Of a stretch of 64,000 nucleotides of DNA, positions 9,282 to 18,831 are shown piece by piece. The number at the start of each line of letters is the position of its first letter. Within the stretch, counting starts at the first letter, position 1. The notes under the pieces were generated by a model. The model was not told the DNA's origin and made no database searches. It worked only from the letters and a program-made list of their open reading frames with translations. The stretch is from Acidaminococcus sp. (lineage in GTDB: Bacteria > Bacillota > Negativicutes > Acidaminococcales > Acidaminococcaceae): positions 2,190,946 through 2,254,945 of the forward strand of contig JAKVOM010000001.1 in NCBI GenBank assembly GCA_022482815.1, read 5' to 3'. The position numbers were made by a program, and so were the translations under genes.

Positions 9282-10190
9282 ATGGACTTTCGTGAGCTCT
9301 CCTATATTCTTGCCATTGCGAGAGAACAGAATATCACGCGTGCCGCTGAGTCCCTGTATCTCAGTCAGCCCACGCTTTCCAAATTTCTGAAATCCCTGGA
9401 GCAGCAGCTGGGCACTCCCCTCTTCAGACGACTCGGCAACAAGTATATTCCCACCTATGCGGGAGAACAATATATCAAGAAGGCGCGGGAAATCCTCAAT
9501 CTGAAAAAAGAATTGGACAATCAGATGAGCGATATCATCAAAAATAATGAGGGCTGCCTCAAAATTGGTTTTCCTGCCATGCGTGGCACCTATATGCTGC
9601 CCAGGACACTGCCGGTCTTCCATGACCGCTATCCCAATGTACGGATTGACCTCTGTGAAGCTAATTCCGAAAAGCTTACGCAAATGGTCATAGATGGGGA
9701 TATCGACCTTGCTTTCTTTAACTTTGTAGAAGATAATCCTGCCCTCAGCTATAATGTCATCAGCCATGAAGAAGTGGTTCTCGTGATGAGTGCCAAAAAT
9801 AGTTTCGTGCGCTTTGGGAAGAAACGTGCAGGATGCAAGTATCCGCATATGGATCTCAGGCTTTTAAAAGATCAGGGATTTATCCTGCAAAACAGAACCC
9901 AGCATACCCGACTCATTGTCGACCGCATCTTTCATAACCTGCACCTGGAACCTCATGTAATTTTGGAAACGACAAATATTCAGGCGGAAGCAGAACTTGC
10001 TGCAGAAGATTATGGATTTACCTTTATTACAGAGACGCACTTAAAGTACATTCCGCACAGGGAACGCCTTGCCCTGTTTTCAGTTGGATCTCCCAAGACA
10101 ACCGTGGACTTTGTAGCAACGTATCGAAGGAATTGTTATTTACCCTTCCATGCGCAGGAATATATTAAGATTGTAAAGGAGTTTACGTGA
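9282..10190 (+). CDS. LysR-family transcriptional regulator
   Basis: 302 residues with the N-terminal winged helix-turn-helix (MDFRELSYILAIAREQNITRAAESLYLSQPTLSK, described in two parts here: FRELSYILAIA then AAESLYLSQPTLSKFLK). A periplasmic-binding-protein-like effector domain occupies about 90-295. A GGAGG site precedes the ATG. It is divergent from the prpF/carrier/aconitase set, the standard arrangement for a LysR activator that responds to the pathway substrate, plausibly a tricarboxylate. A hairpin terminator follows about 210 bp later. Confidence 0.92.
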   Translation: MDFRELSYILAIAREQNITRAAESLYLSQPTLSKFLKSLEQQLGTPLFRRLGNKYIPTYAGEQYIKKAREILNLKKELDNQMSDIIKNNEGCLKIGFPAMRGTYMLPRTLPVFHDRYPNVRIDLCEANSEKLTQMVIDGDIDLAFFNFVEDNPALSYNVISHEEVVLVMSAKNSFVRFGKKRAGCKYPHMDLRLLKDQGFILQNRTQHTRLIVDRIFHNLHLEPHVILETTNIQAEAELAAEDYGFTFITETHLKYIPHRERLALFSVGSPKTTVDFVATYRRNCYLPFHAQEYIKIVKEFT

Positions 10191-10203
10191 ATGGAAGTGA
10201 GGC

Positions 10204-10385
10204 TTGTGTTGCCTTCGGCAACAGGCTTTGCGAAGCGTCATGGACGCTTCGCGGCTTTGGGCACCTGCGGTGCCCGGCGGTGAGGCTTCGGCCGATTACA
10301 TCGGCCGACTGGAAGGCTATGAGGTAGGAAGATTTGGCGCTTCGCGCTATAAAGCTGTGTTCGCCTTCGGCGACAATAAAAGAGG
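10204..10385. repeat. mini-palindrome cluster (P type)
   Basis: Adjacent hairpins include TTGCCTTCGGCAA, GCGAAGCGTC / GACGCTTCGC, GGGCACCTGCGGTGCCC, TCGGCCGATTACATCGGCCGA, and TCGCCTTCGGCGA. These are the same kinds of module as at 3963 and 23045 but in a different order. No gene is visible. Confidence 0.75.
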
Positions 10386-10397
10386 TAAATATAATTT

Positions 10398-10441
10398 AAA
10401 AAGGAGCTGAAAAGATGGTTGTATCTTTACAGCTCCTTTTG
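10398..10441 (+). terminator. terminator after the LysR gene
   Basis: The arms AAAAGGAGCTG and CAGCTCCTTTT, with inner AAAGAT / ATCTTT, form a strong stem ending in T's. Near-identical hairpins followed by GGTGTG occur at 32104 and 36205, so this terminator belongs to a repeated module. Confidence 0.85.
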
Positions 10442-10444
10442 GTG

Positions 10445-10640
10445 TGAGATAAAACATTCTATCCCTCCATCGCAAGCGATTCTCCTAAACTTACTTTCCT
10501 CCCCCACTTCGTGGTCCTTCCTTCCTACGGACGGAGGTGGCAGAGGAATTCCAAACCTTACGGTTTGGCTTAATTAGAGCGGCGTAATACAAGGTTCTCC
10601 GTAGCCAATGCTTCGCATTGCCTGAATTAATCAATAAAAA
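10445..10640. repeat. inverted fragment of repeat A with variant hairpins
   Basis: CATTCTATCCCTCCATCGC is the reverse complement of the right end of several A copies. CCACTTCGTGG, a CCTTCC..GGACGGAGG pair and CCAAACCTTACGGTTTGG hairpins follow. No gene is visible. Confidence 0.6.
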
Positions 10641-10661
10641 AAATTAAGCTATGAAATAAAC

Positions 10662-10699
10662 AAAAAAATCCCTGCCGCTTTCGCAGCAGGGATTTTTTA
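10662..10699 (-). terminator. terminator of the hgdH-like gene
   Basis: AAAAAATCCCTGC and GCAGGGATTTTTT flank a small GC-rich loop, seven bases past the stop codon. Confidence 0.9.
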
Positions 10700-10705
10700 A
10701 TGACA

Positions 10706-11698
10706 TTAGATCTTGTTCTTGCAATCGCCGGTTTCGATGAAGTCTTTCAGGTTCTGATAGGAGATATCAACCATTTCGCGAGCAGCTTCATCCGTGTAGG
10801 AGCCCAGATGCGGAGTGATCAGGACTTTCGGATAGAGGGACTGCAGTTTAGCCAGGGTCGGGTTCGGGATTTCCTTATCGCCGAAGTCTTTACCGAAGAT
10901 ATCAGCTTCATCAACCAGGGTATCAACGCCGAAGCCATTCAGCTTGCCGCTTTCAATACCTTCGATGACAGCTTCCGTATCAACAAGCTGACCACGAGCA
11001 GCGTTAACGAGGATAGCGCCGTCTTTCATCTTGGAGATAAATTCTTTATTGACGATAGCAGGATCGCCGGTGTTGTAACGAGCATGGATGGAAACGATAT
11101 CGCACTGAGGAATAAGTTCTTCCAGAGGAACCTGAGTGCAATAATCATCAATACCCTTGATCTGGAACATATCATAGCCGATAACATGAGCGCCCAGGCC
11201 ATGATACAGGGAAGCAGCCACGCGGCCGATACGGCCCAGGCCGATGCAGCCGACGGTGCAGTTGCGAATTTCCTTGGAGAATTCGAAGCTGTCGATCTTG
11301 AAGTTCTTCTTGCCAGAACGAGAAGTAGCATATGCAAGGTGTCTCAGCAGCATCATAGCATGAGTTACAGCCAGTTCAGCAATAGCGTTCGGGGAATAAC
11401 CAGGAACATATGCGCACTTGAAGCCCAGTTCATGAGCATAAGGCAGATCGATATGTTCATAGCCGGCAGTTCTGGTCATAATATATTTTACGCCCAGTTT
11501 CTTATAGATATCGAGGTTTTTCTTATTGGCAAAGCAGTTGCCGCGGAGAATAACAGCTTCAAAACCTTTAGCCAGGTTAGCCGTTTCATCCGTGTTCAGA
11601 TAATCAGGTACGCATTTGATTTCATACCCGTACTTCTTGTTGCAGCTTTCAAAAATCGGCAGCTCTACGTCTCTAACACCGTAACACAAAACCTTCAT
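10706..11698 (-). CDS. hgdH: (R)-2-hydroxyglutarate dehydrogenase-like D-2-hydroxyacid dehydrogenase
   Basis: 330-residue NAD-dependent D-2-hydroxyacid dehydrogenase. The Rossmann motif is [14 protein letters not shown] (about 147-160), the substrate Arg sits in [15 protein letters not shown], and the C-terminal catalytic His in [12 protein letters not shown]. From memory it resembles A. fermentans HgdH closely (same start [17 protein letters not shown] and same length). HgdH reduces 2-oxoglutarate to (R)-2-hydroxyglutarate in the hydroxyglutarate route of glutamate fermentation. Some positions differ ([18 protein letters not shown]), so a D-lactate-type paralogue is possible. It is a single gene with its own terminator. 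Confidence 0.72.
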   Translation of the reverse strand: MKVLCYGVRDVELPIFESCNKKYGYEIKCVPDYLNTDETANLAKGFEAVILRGNCFANKKNLDIYKKLGVKYIMTRTAGYEHIDLPYAHELGFKCAYVPGYSPNAIAELAVTHAMMLLRHLAYATSRSGKKNFKIDSFEFSKEIRNCTVGCIGLGRIGRVAASLYHGLGAHVIGYDMFQIKGIDDYCTQVPLEELIPQCDIVSIHARYNTGDPAIVNKEFISKMKDGAILVNAARGQLVDTEAVIEGIESGKLNGFGVDTLVDEADIFGKDFGDKEIPNPTLAKLQSLYPKVLITPHLGSYTDEAAREMVDISYQNLKDFIETGDCKNKI

Positions 11699-11852
11699 GT
11701 CAATAACCTCCTAGAATGATGTTCGCTTCTTTTACGATTGCGGTTCTTCAATCGCTCTTCTCATTTTATCACGATTTTTAAATTAATCCATAATATTCTG
11801 TATTTTGTATACACTTTTTTAAGCGGACACAATCAATTAAGGACAAAAGCCA

Positions 11853-11903
11853 GGAAAACCGGTCAGAACTTACAAGTTTTTTAACTGCTCTGGCCGGTTT
11901 CCC
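11853..11903 (-). terminator. terminator of the superoxide reductase gene
   Basis: The inverted repeat GGAAAACCGGTCAGA / TCTGGCCGGTTTCCC lies just after the stop of the gene reading from the right. Confidence 0.8.
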
Positions 11904-11926
11904 ATACTTCACCTAATTCAATTGTG

Positions 11927-12301
11927 TCAGGCTTTCCACAGCCCATGAAGGTTGCAGTAAGCATAAACGGCAACCACTTCATCTCCGGGGACGATTGCAA
12001 AAGAAGTCTTCGGAACTTCACCCGGCTTCAGCACCTTGCGCTGCATGCCCTGCTTCGTTTCCAGAGAGATCCATTCAATATAATGCTCCGGCAGCATCGG
12101 ATGTTCAGTAGAACCCACGGTCACGGAAATGATATTGTCTTTCACTTCATATACCGGTACATGCTTTTCTTTGGCAGCATCTACGGTATTCGGAACAATT
12201 TCTTCCATCTTCTGGCCGCAGCACATTACGGGAACGCCTGTTTCTTTCACAACGGCAATAATTTTACCACAGTGAGCACATTTGTAGAACTTTGGAGCCA
12301 T
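11927..12301 (-). CDS. dfx: desulfoferrodoxin / superoxide reductase (2Fe type)
   Basis: 124 residues. The N-terminal desulforedoxin domain has Cys8, Cys11, Cys27 and Cys28 (YKCAHCGK, VMCCGQKM) for a rubredoxin-like Fe(S-Cys)4 centre. The C-terminal neelaredoxin domain provides the catalytic Fe ligands: EKHVPV (His47), STEHPM (His67), EHYIEW (His73) and YCNLHGLW (Cys116, His119). The enzyme reduces superoxide to peroxide without making oxygen, a standard defence of strict anaerobes. Glu45-Lys46 in the EKHVP loop are the usual active-site lid residues. Monocistronic. Confidence 0.96.
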   Translation of the reverse strand: MAPKFYKCAHCGKIIAVVKETGVPVMCCGQKMEEIVPNTVDAAKEKHVPVYEVKDNIISVTVGSTEHPMLPEHYIEWISLETKQGMQRKVLKPGEVPKTSFAIVPGDEVVAVYAYCNLHGLWKA

Positions 12302-12477
12302 CTTACTTTCCTCCTTCTGGAAACTAAAATATGTTGGTGGATTGTCGGTAGGAATAAACCCTACGGTGTCAGTATAACATGAGGAAATAGATTCTGGCTA
12401 CTTAATAAAGAATTATTTACAAAAAATATACATATTGAGAGTTATTATCCATCTTAAAACTCAGCGACCGTTCCCAG

Positions 12478-12863
12478 CCTTCTTTGATCGTTAGAGAGGA
12501 AGAAGGAGAACCGCAGTGGGCGTCGATTGCTAATGCAATCGCGAACACGTCTGCGGTGGATATTCAGTCAGATAACAAGTAAGGGTAATAAGAAGAGAGT
12601 AAAAACAGCAGCACTCCTGAATGTAGCCAAATCAAAGATTTGGCCCAATTGAATTAGGACACCCCCTTAATCGTACCCATTCCTGCGTTCTCACTGAATA
12701 CCCACCACGGACGGAAAGCGACTACGTCGCATTCCTGTGGTCCCTCCCTCTTATTTTTTTATCAAAAAACAAGAGGGCGAAAGAGCTGCTGAAATTTCCA
12801 TTAGTGCTTTTATAACAAGAGAAAAGCAAAAATTTAGTAAAAAAATAAAAAAATAATAAGGGT
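12478..12863. repeat. repeat B, copy 1
   Basis: Roughly 390-bp interspersed repeat with internal hairpins: CTTCTTC-type stem, CCAAATCAAAGATTTGG, GCGACTACGTCGC, and CCCTCTTATTTTTT / AAAAAACAAGAGGG. Other copies lie at 23578, 44098 and 51172. Its right end joins directly to the left end of repeat A. Confidence 0.85.
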
Positions 12864-12996
12864 CATCATCCACCGCAGGCGGTCCCCCTTCCTCAATGTC
12901 GCGTAGCGACGTCGAGGAAGGTCCCTAAAGAATAAACCGCTGCGATTTTTATATTTTCTTTGGCAAACCGACGTCAGGAGGTTTGGCTACGGGAAA
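12864..12996. repeat. repeat A, left half only (copy 1)
   Basis: Starts with the terminal inverted repeat ATCATCCACCGC. It has the CCTTCCTC..GAGGAAGG hairpin (inner CGCGTAGCG) and the GGCAAACC..GGTTTGGC hairpin, then diverges. The right half with the second terminal repeat is missing. Confidence 0.8.
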
Positions 12997-13081
12997 AGCC
13001 TGGTGCTGCTAATGAGGGGGTAAAAGGATTAGTTCTGTCTTTCTTTCCCCCACCATCGCCCTGTCTCACACCTCTTTTTAC

Positions 13082-13305
13082 ATTTTCTTTTTATGGACGG
13101 CACAGAAGATGGGTGCAGATACAAGGAAAGCGGGCTTAGGAACCCGAGATAATACAAAAATAGTATATCGAGTGGTTCCTAAGCCCGCTTGACACAGTAG
13201 ATGCGACCATATTTCTGCGCCGGACGGAAAAAGTTTCCCTAAATAAAACTCTGGCCAAATAGACGTCCGAAACAAGTCGAGGACTCTATTTGGCCAGGTG
13301 CCTTT
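13082..13305 (+). repeat. repeat E, copy 1
   Basis: About 220 bp. One hairpin has the stem AAGCGGGCTTAGGAACC with CTCGA near its tip. A second hairpin has stem CTGGCCAAATAGA / TCTATTTGGCCAG with the conserved loop motif CGAAACAAGTCGAG. It abuts the smpB stop codon on the opposite strand. Copies lie at 37136, 42032 (inverted) and 55213; a partial copy lies near 36720. Confidence 0.75.
13249..13303 (-). terminator. smpB operon terminator (part of repeat E)
   Basis: A 13-bp perfect stem CTGGCCAAATAGA / TCTATTTGGCCAG, followed on the minus strand by AGTTTTATTT. It begins six bases past the smpB stop. An almost identical hairpin ends fruA at 37296. Confidence 0.8.
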
Positions 13306-13309
13306 AAAC

Positions 13310-13777
13310 TTACCGGTTTCTATCCTTCATAGCCCTATCAATCTCTCTCTTAGCCGACCTCTCCGCCATATCACGTCTCTTATCGTAGAGTTTTTTACCG
13401 GTTGCCAGGGCAAGTTTGCACTTCACAAGTCCGTGCGAGAAATAAAGCTGCAGCGGCACCAGGGTGAAGCCTTTTTCCTTCGTCTTGCCAATGAGCTTCT
13501 GAATTTCTTTCTTATGCATCAGCAGCTTGCGGTCCCGCCGCGGCTCATGGTTAAAAATATTGCCATGCGTATATTCGCTGATGTGACAGTTATAGAGATA
13601 AACTTCTCCCGACTTCGTCACGGCTGCATAGGCATCCTTGAGATTTGCCTTACCGGCACGCAGGGACTTGACTTCCGTCCCTGTCAGGACGATACCGGTT
13701 TCATATGTCTCGTGGATATTATAGTCATGACGCGCTTTTCTATTTTCTGCGACGACCTTCACCGCGTTTTTTTCCAT
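13310..13777 (-). CDS. smpB: SsrA-binding protein SmpB
   Basis: 155-residue SmpB, which carries tmRNA to stalled ribosomes for trans-translation. Family signatures: [55 protein letters not shown], and the basic C-terminal tail [20 protein letters not shown]. The start codon lies inside the 3' end of rnr (38-bp overlap), so translation is probably coupled. The order secG-esterase-rnr-smpB matches the Bacillus-type operon. tmRNA, often next in that order, is not found here. Confidence 0.97.
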   Translation of the reverse strand: MEKNAVKVVAENRKARHDYNIHETYETGIVLTGTEVKSLRAGKANLKDAYAAVTKSGEVYLYNCHISEYTHGNIFNHEPRRDRKLLMHKKEIQKLIGKTKEKGFTLVPLQLYFSHGLVKCKLALATGKKLYDKRRDMAERSAKREIDRAMKDRNR

Positions 13778-16082
13778 TTTTGCTTAGACTCCTTTTGCTC
13801 GATTTATTTCTATCAGAGCCGCGTTTTTCTTCTTTCTGGCGACGTTTCTTCTTGGAATTTTTCTTTTTCCCGGAACCGCCGTGCCTGCCGCTGGTTCCCG
13901 ACTGCAGCTGACGCGCTATCTGGTCTTCCATTGTTTTGCTGAATCCGGCGGGAGCAAAGTCAATCTTTCGTTCCGCAATATCGACATGAATCACCTCGAT
14001 TTTCATCGGATCACCCAGACGGTACCGCTTCCCGCTGTACTGCCCGACAATGGCAAATTCTGTTTCATCGTAACGGTAATAATCGTCATTGAGACTGGAA
14101 ATATGTACCAGTCCCTCTACCCCGTTCTGCAGTTGTACAAAAAGCCCGAAACCGGTCACGCCGGAAATTGTCCCTTCAAATTCCTGTCCGACAAACTGCG
14201 TCATGTATTCGGCCATCTTAAGATCCGTTGTCTGCCGTTCCACTTCAATGGCGGCGCGTTCACGATTCGACGCATGAGAAGCTGCAAGAGATAACTTGGC
14301 ATCAAGGTTCTTCGCCTCTTCGCCTGACATTTTCTTATGAGAAGCTTCGAGTTTCAAAAGACGGTGCACCATCAGATCGGGATAACGGCGGATAGGTGAA
14401 GTAAAGTGAGTATAATCCTTCGCCGCCAAACCAAAGTGCCCGATATTTTCCGTCTGATAAACGGCCTGCTTCATGCTGCGAAGGGTCAGGGTCGAAATCA
14501 TGCTTTCTTCCGGTCTGCCCTTAAATTTATTGAGGGCGGCCTGCAGATCCTTCGATTGAACTTTATCGCCGACTTTCAGTATCACGCCAAAATTGGCCAT
14601 GAGATGAGCCAGCTCCGTAATCCGGTCGCTGTCAGGCACATCATGGACACGATAAACAAAGGGAAAATGCCTCTTGCTCATATGCTCGGCCACGGTTTCA
14701 TTCGCCGCCAGCATGAATTCCTCAATCAGCATTTCGGCAATGCTGCGTTCCCGCAGCTGAATATCAATGGGTTTATTTTGTTCGTCCAGAATGACTTTAA
14801 CTTCCGGAATCTCAAAATCAATGGAACCGCGGCGAATCCGCTTCTTTTTGAGGACGCGGCAAAGATCGGCCATCGTATGCAGCATGGGTACGATATCGCT
14901 GTACTTCTGACACAGCTCTTTGTCACTATCTTCGATGATTTTCCGAACGTCAGGATAATTCATCCGGTGCGCCGAACGAATCACGGCCGGTGCAATCTCA
15001 TACGAAAGCACCTTGCCGGTCTTGCTGCTGATCAGCATTTCGCAGGACATAGCGAGGCGGTCTTCTCCTTCGTTCAGGCTGCAGATGCCGTTGGATAAGG
15101 TAAAAGGCAGCATAGGCAGCACACGGTCCACAAGATAGACACTCGTACCGCGGGCATACGCTTCCCGGTCAATCACGCTATAAGGGTGAACATAGTAGCT
15201 GACATCAGCAATATAGACGCCCAGGAAATAGTTCTCGCCCTGCTTTTCGGCATAAACTGCGTCATCCAGGTCTTTGGAATCGACACCATCGATTGTAATA
15301 ATAGACCAGTCGCGGCGGTCTTTGCGGCCGGCAAGTTCCTTCGCCTTGATTTTCTGGGGTACCTCTTCGGCAGCCTTCTGAACTTCCGGCGGGAAATCAA
15401 GAGGCAGGTCATTATCTTTGATAATGGAAACTATTTCAAGACCGACGTCGCCGGGATTCCCTAATACCTCGGTAATCTTTCCTTCGGCATGATGATACTC
15501 ATCCGGCCAGGAAGTTATCTTGACAACGACCTTTTGGTTATTTTCAGCGTGATTAAAATCTCGGCGGCGTACATAGATGTCCTGGTGAATTCGCTTGTTA
15601 TCCGGCTCCACGAAGGCAAAATCGCCAGATACGACAAACGTTCCTACAAGAGATTCGTGAGCGCGTTTGATAATACGGATGACCCGGCCTTCCTCCTGAC
15701 CGCGTTCATTCTTTCCGGAAACGCGGGCAATGACCGTATCATCCTGCATGGCTCCCAGAAGTGCTGAAGAAGGAATAAACAAATCCTCACGTTCTGTGCT
15801 TTTCTCAAGGGGTACGACAAAGCCGAATCCCTTGGTCGTAACCTGCATTCTTCCCGTAATGAGCCCCATGGCTTCCGGAATTCCGTATTTCTGATAGCGT
15901 GTACGGATAAGGGCACCCGAATTCTCAAGCGCTTCGAGAGCGGACCAGAACCCCTTAATATCCCTGTTTTTAACGCCCAATTCAGAAATCAGCGTCTCCG
16001 CATCTACCGGCCCCTGACAGTGGGAACGGACATACTCCATGATTTTCTCACTAATTTCTTGATTTGTCATGATCCTCCTCAT
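13740..16082 (-). CDS. rnr: ribonuclease R
   Basis: 780-residue RNase R, a processive 3'-5' exoribonuclease able to degrade structured RNA, and a partner of trans-translation. Order: N-terminal winged helix (1-70), cold-shock domains ([10 protein letters not shown], about 87; [19 protein letters not shown]), RNB catalytic core with [14 protein letters not shown]1 domain ([20 protein letters not shown]) and a strongly basic tail rich in Lys/Arg. A start at 16070 (MTNQEISEK) has AGGAGG only three to four bases ahead; the ATG at 16082 has a weaker AGGA at better spacing, so the start is uncertain by four codons. It overlaps the thioesterase gene upstream and smpB downstream. Confidence 0.97.
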   Translation of the reverse strand: MRRIMTNQEISEKIMEYVRSHCQGPVDAETLISELGVKNRDIKGFWSALEALENSGALIRTRYQKYGIPEAMGLITGRMQVTTKGFGFVVPLEKSTEREDLFIPSSALLGAMQDDTVIARVSGKNERGQEEGRVIRIIKRAHESLVGTFVVSGDFAFVEPDNKRIHQDIYVRRRDFNHAENNQKVVVKITSWPDEYHHAEGKITEVLGNPGDVGLEIVSIIKDNDLPLDFPPEVQKAAEEVPQKIKAKELAGRKDRRDWSIITIDGVDSKDLDDAVYAEKQGENYFLGVYIADVSYYVHPYSVIDREAYARGTSVYLVDRVLPMLPFTLSNGICSLNEGEDRLAMSCEMLISSKTGKVLSYEIAPAVIRSAHRMNYPDVRKIIEDSDKELCQKYSDIVPMLHTMADLCRVLKKKRIRRGSIDFEIPEVKVILDEQNKPIDIQLRERSIAEMLIEEFMLAANETVAEHMSKRHFPFVYRVHDVPDSDRITELAHLMANFGVILKVGDKVQSKDLQAALNKFKGRPEESMISTLTLRSMKQAVYQTENIGHFGLAAKDYTHFTSPIRRYPDLMVHRLLKLEASHKKMSGEEAKNLDAKLSLAASHASNRERAAIEVERQTTDLKMAEYMTQFVGQEFEGTISGVTGFGLFVQLQNGVEGLVHISSLNDDYYRYDETEFAIVGQYSGKRYRLGDPMKIEVIHVDIAERKIDFAPAGFSKTMEDQIARQLQSGTSGRHGGSGKKKNSKKKRRQKEEKRGSDRNKSSKRSLSKNGKKRGEGRRRK

Positions 16083-16470
16083 ACATCATCCTGGCATCTG
16101 CTTCCGCAGCCACCGTACCATCCGGACGGATAATCTGTCCCGTCATTTCAAGCATCTGACCTTTGCGGCGCTTTACTTTTGTAATGATGGACAGCTCCTG
16201 GCCGATGACGACAGGCGCGCGAAAACGTACTTCCAACCGGGCCGTGTAAGCGACCTTTTTTTCATACATATAGGGATAATTCCCCATCGTTTCATCAAAT
16301 AACGTAGAAATAAGTCCCCCGTGCATCCGGCCATCATAACTTTGATGAACCGCCTGAGGGATAAACTTGGAATAGCAGCCATTGGCATCCACTTTAAAAT
16401 GCATGTGCAGGCCGATGGGATTGTCTTTTCCGCAGCCAAAGCACAAGGCATCACGATTAGAACGACTCAT
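16051..16470 (-). CDS. hotdog-fold PaaI-like thioesterase
   Basis: 139 residues. The hotdog thioesterase signature GRMHGGLISTLFDETMGNY (about 48-66) contains the catalytic-helix HGG..DE pattern. NP(I)GLHMHF and TARLEVRFRAPV are also typical. It hydrolyses an acyl-CoA or aryl-CoA thioester; the substrate is unknown. Its ATG overlaps the esterase stop by four bases and its end overlaps the start of rnr, so all are one transcript. Confidence 0.88.
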   Translation of the reverse strand: MSRSNRDALCFGCGKDNPIGLHMHFKVDANGCYSKFIPQAVHQSYDGRMHGGLISTLFDETMGNYPYMYEKKVAYTARLEVRFRAPVVIGQELSIITKVKRRKGQMLEMTGQIIRPDGTVAAEADARMMYEEDHDKSRN

Positions 16471-17204
16471 TGTGTTTCCTCCAAAAACTCATCTACCAGG
16501 CGGTAGACGGTAAATCTTTCTTTATATAATGTCAATACATGTTTTCCTTCCTGCAGATATACCAGCTGGCAGACAGGAGAACCAATATGGTCCTGCAGAT
16601 ACGCCGCACTTTCAGGGCGTACCGTATGATCCGTGTACGACTGGATAATCAGCGTCGGTGCCGAAATTCTGGAAAGCCAGTGTAACCGCACAGCTTTAAG
16701 AATTCGCCTCAACTGATCAACGGCCTTAAGCGGCATGCAGCGGTACGCCACATCATATTTCTGCGGTGCATCAATATGCCTTCTCCGCTTCGGAAGCGCA
16801 TCCGTGACGGGCATTGCCATCCAGAGAAAATGGATGCGCCAATCGTAGAGATAAATAGGTGTGGAAATCAGAATCAGACGATCGACGGAGCAGAAAGCAC
16901 CGGCGTAAATTGCCAGAAGGCCTCCCATGGAAAGACCGATGACGGTGACTTTTTCACATGTTTTTTTGAGTAAAGCAACAGCTTCCCGAACCTGATTGAG
17001 CCAGTCTTCGGCCTTCACGTGTTCCAGGTCCTCCGGAGCCGTGCCATGTCCCTTGAGCAGAATGCCTTCTACGGTATATCCCTTTTTATGCAGCCGCTCT
17101 CCCAATTCGCGAAGCTCTGAAGGGGAACCGGTGAAACCATGAATCAGAAGTACGCCTTCCCCGTTTGTTCCGGAGAAATGATAAGGTTCCGCTCCTGTCA
17201 GCAT
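16467..17204 (-). CDS. alpha/beta-hydrolase, Est30-type carboxylesterase
   Basis: 245 residues. Oxyanion segment VLLIHGFTGSPSELREL, nucleophile elbow GLSMGGLLA (Ser near 93), acid TDHTVRPESA and catalytic His in GKHVLTL. This is the carboxylesterase/YvaK family that sits between secG and rnr in Bacilli. It hydrolyses short-chain esters or monoacylglycerols; the physiological substrate is not known. GGAGG precedes the ATG closely. A hairpin separates it from secG. Confidence 0.9.
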   Translation of the reverse strand: MLTGAEPYHFSGTNGEGVLLIHGFTGSPSELRELGERLHKKGYTVEGILLKGHGTAPEDLEHVKAEDWLNQVREAVALLKKTCEKVTVIGLSMGGLLAIYAGAFCSVDRLILISTPIYLYDWRIHFLWMAMPVTDALPKRRRHIDAPQKYDVAYRCMPLKAVDQLRRILKAVRLHWLSRISAPTLIIQSYTDHTVRPESAAYLQDHIGSPVCQLVYLQEGKHVLTLYKERFTVYRLVDEFLEETQ

Positions 17205-17227
17205 AATCCATCCTCCCCTCAGATATA

Positions 17228-17269
17228 CAAAAAGGGCATTACCTGCAATAAGGCAATGCCGCTTCTTTT
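17228..17269 (-). terminator. terminator between secG and the esterase gene
   Basis: GGCATTGCCTTATTGCAGG..AATGCC on the minus strand, then TTTTT. It would limit read-through from secG and may be partial. Confidence 0.7.
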
Positions 17270-17293
17270 CCTCTATTCAAGCCTGTACTCATA

Positions 17294-17533
17294 TTATTGG
17301 AGCCGTGCAATGACGACGTTCAGCACTGCGAAAATCAGGCCAAACACAACAGTAATACGAGACAACGCTTCATCCATATCGGTTGGTTTCCCGGAAAACA
17401 GGGATTCGCCACCGCCCAGTCCGGCAAAACCGGAGCTCTTGCCAGATTGTAAAAGTACGGACGCAATCAAAATGACACTGATAATTACGTCAACAACCAT
17501 TAACACAGTCAATAACACTGTAATTCCCTCCAC
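17294..17533 (-). CDS. secG: protein translocase subunit SecG
   Basis: 79 residues with two transmembrane segments (about 5-27 and 56-77) separated by the SecG loop LLQSGKSSGFAGLGGGES. SecG joins SecY and SecE in the inner-membrane translocon. Position upstream of the esterase and rnr is conserved in Firmicutes. Confidence 0.95.
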   Translation of the reverse strand: MEGITVLLTVLMVVDVIISVILIASVLLQSGKSSGFAGLGGGESLFSGKPTDMDEALSRITVVFGLIFAVLNVVIARLQ

Positions 17534-17620
17534 ACTTTAGATTTAATAATCATAACATAAAAGGATTGGAGAATCAAGAAGGCAGCACCGCAGATTCATT
17601 CTCTCAGGCCGCAAAGATTG

Positions 17621-18583
17621 TCAGCTTTCGCTGAATTGTCTCTCCACAAAATCAAAGATAACAGCATAATATTGCTGCCCAAGAGATACACTTTCGGCAT
17701 GGCCCATACCGCGTACCGGAACAACTTCCTTGCGCTCCGCGGCACTCGATGCACCGAGTTCCTGCATCATCGTGACAGGAATGAGCCCGTCATTGGTTCC
17801 ATGAATAAAAAGAACGGGCACCGAAGATTGAGCCACGGCGCGGATAGGACTCACGTCGCTTAAAAAGACACCGGTACGCACCTTCATCAGGAGATTGGCC
17901 GCCAGAAGAATAAAATCTCGATATGGTACGTGAAGATCATCCATGCGATATGTAAGCAGCTCTTTAAGGTCGCTGTAACCGCTGTCTTCCACCACTGCTT
18001 TAACCTGTTTTGGAAGTCCTTCACCGAGAGCCATCATCACATCGGCACCGCCCATGGAGACGCCGTAAAGAACAATTTTGGCCGAAGGATCTTCCTCTGC
18101 GATAGCTCTGGCCCAGCGAGCCACATCCTTGCCTTCAAGCGCACCCATCGTCAGATACTGACCTTCGCTGCGTCCCGAGGCCCTCATGTCAGGAGTCAGT
18201 ACGTGATAACCGCGCTGCAGGTAACGACGGGCCATGGACCACATAAAACGCTGGTTACAGCCGTAACCATGAACCAGGATAGCCCAGCGGTGACTCCCGG
18301 CATTCTCCGGAACAAAGTGTGTCGCCGAAAGTTTCAGCCCGTCAAAAGAAGTCATCGTCCATTCCGCCCGTTCCACGTCCGGCGGATCAGGTTGGGCATA
18401 AGGATACTTATTGGCATACTGATATACATCTTCAAACGCGGCAGGCGGCGCCATCGGATCTTCGCTGTTCCCCCGCTTCAAAGCGTAATCCACGTAAGGG
18501 GAGCCAAAATAATAAATTGCCCCTGCAGCCCCGGCTCCAAGGAGAAGTGCCAGAACCAGCAAAAAGGCAAAAAACTTTTTCAT
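17621..18583 (-). CDS. membrane-anchored alpha/beta hydrolase
   Basis: 320 residues from the ATG at 18581-18583, which has AAGGAG ten bases upstream; the open frame extends further but without a ribosome site. Residues 4-24 (FFAFLLVLALLLGAGAAGAIY) form a signal anchor, so the enzyme likely faces outside the inner membrane. The hydrolase core has ILVHGYGCNQRFMW, the nucleophile elbow YGVSMGGADVMMA, acid GTNDGLIPV and His in GMGHAESV. It belongs to the YqiA/BAAT-like extended family of uncharacterised hydrolases (DUF1749/Hydrolase_4 type). Monocistronic. Confidence 0.85.
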   Translation of the reverse strand: MKKFFAFLLVLALLLGAGAAGAIYYFGSPYVDYALKRGNSEDPMAPPAAFEDVYQYANKYPYAQPDPPDVERAEWTMTSFDGLKLSATHFVPENAGSHRWAILVHGYGCNQRFMWSMARRYLQRGYHVLTPDMRASGRSEGQYLTMGALEGKDVARWARAIAEEDPSAKIVLYGVSMGGADVMMALGEGLPKQVKAVVEDSGYSDLKELLTYRMDDLHVPYRDFILLAANLLMKVRTGVFLSDVSPIRAVAQSSVPVLFIHGTNDGLIPVTMMQELGASSAAERKEVVPVRGMGHAESVSLGQQYYAVIFDFVERQFSES

Positions 18584-18714
18584 ATACGTCCACTCCTTGT
18601 GAGAATAGGACTTTATTGTACAACAAAAAGGGAGGATCAGAGAGAAATTCCTTAAAAATTCACAAATGGTAGGAATCGCCGTCAGCAAGCAGTTCCGCGG
18701 CCTTCGGCCGTATT

Positions 18715-18830
18715 GAAAAGGATAGTGGGTAGTGGCTAGTGGATAGTACACCCGTGCGGGTATTTTTCTTGGCGGATTCTTGAGAAAGGGTGCAGAGGGC
18801 ATTAAGAAATTAGCCTTCGGCAGAAAAGGT
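18715..18830. repeat. repeat C tract
   Basis: Tandem TAGTGG-type hexamers (GATAGTGGGTAGTGGCTAGT), a small ACCCGTGCGGGTATTTTT hairpin, TTGGCGGATTC, and GCCTTCGGC before repeat A. The same order of pieces is seen at 32205 and 36298. Confidence 0.7.
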
Positions 18831-18831
18831 C

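Noticed and set aside
12478-12996. CRISPR array
   Set aside because: Repeats here are single dispersed copies of long elements, not short direct repeats with regular spacers; no cas genes are present.
13078-13309. tmRNA (ssrA) next to smpB
   Set aside because: The position is right for Bacillus-type order, but no T-arm-like 3' end, no CCA and no tag-peptide frame are found; the stretch is a repeat E copy.
18584-18802. Longer N-terminus for the membrane-anchored hydrolase
   Set aside because: No ribosome site upstream and the extension would bury the signal anchor; the ATG at 18583 has AAGGAG and starts with the anchor.
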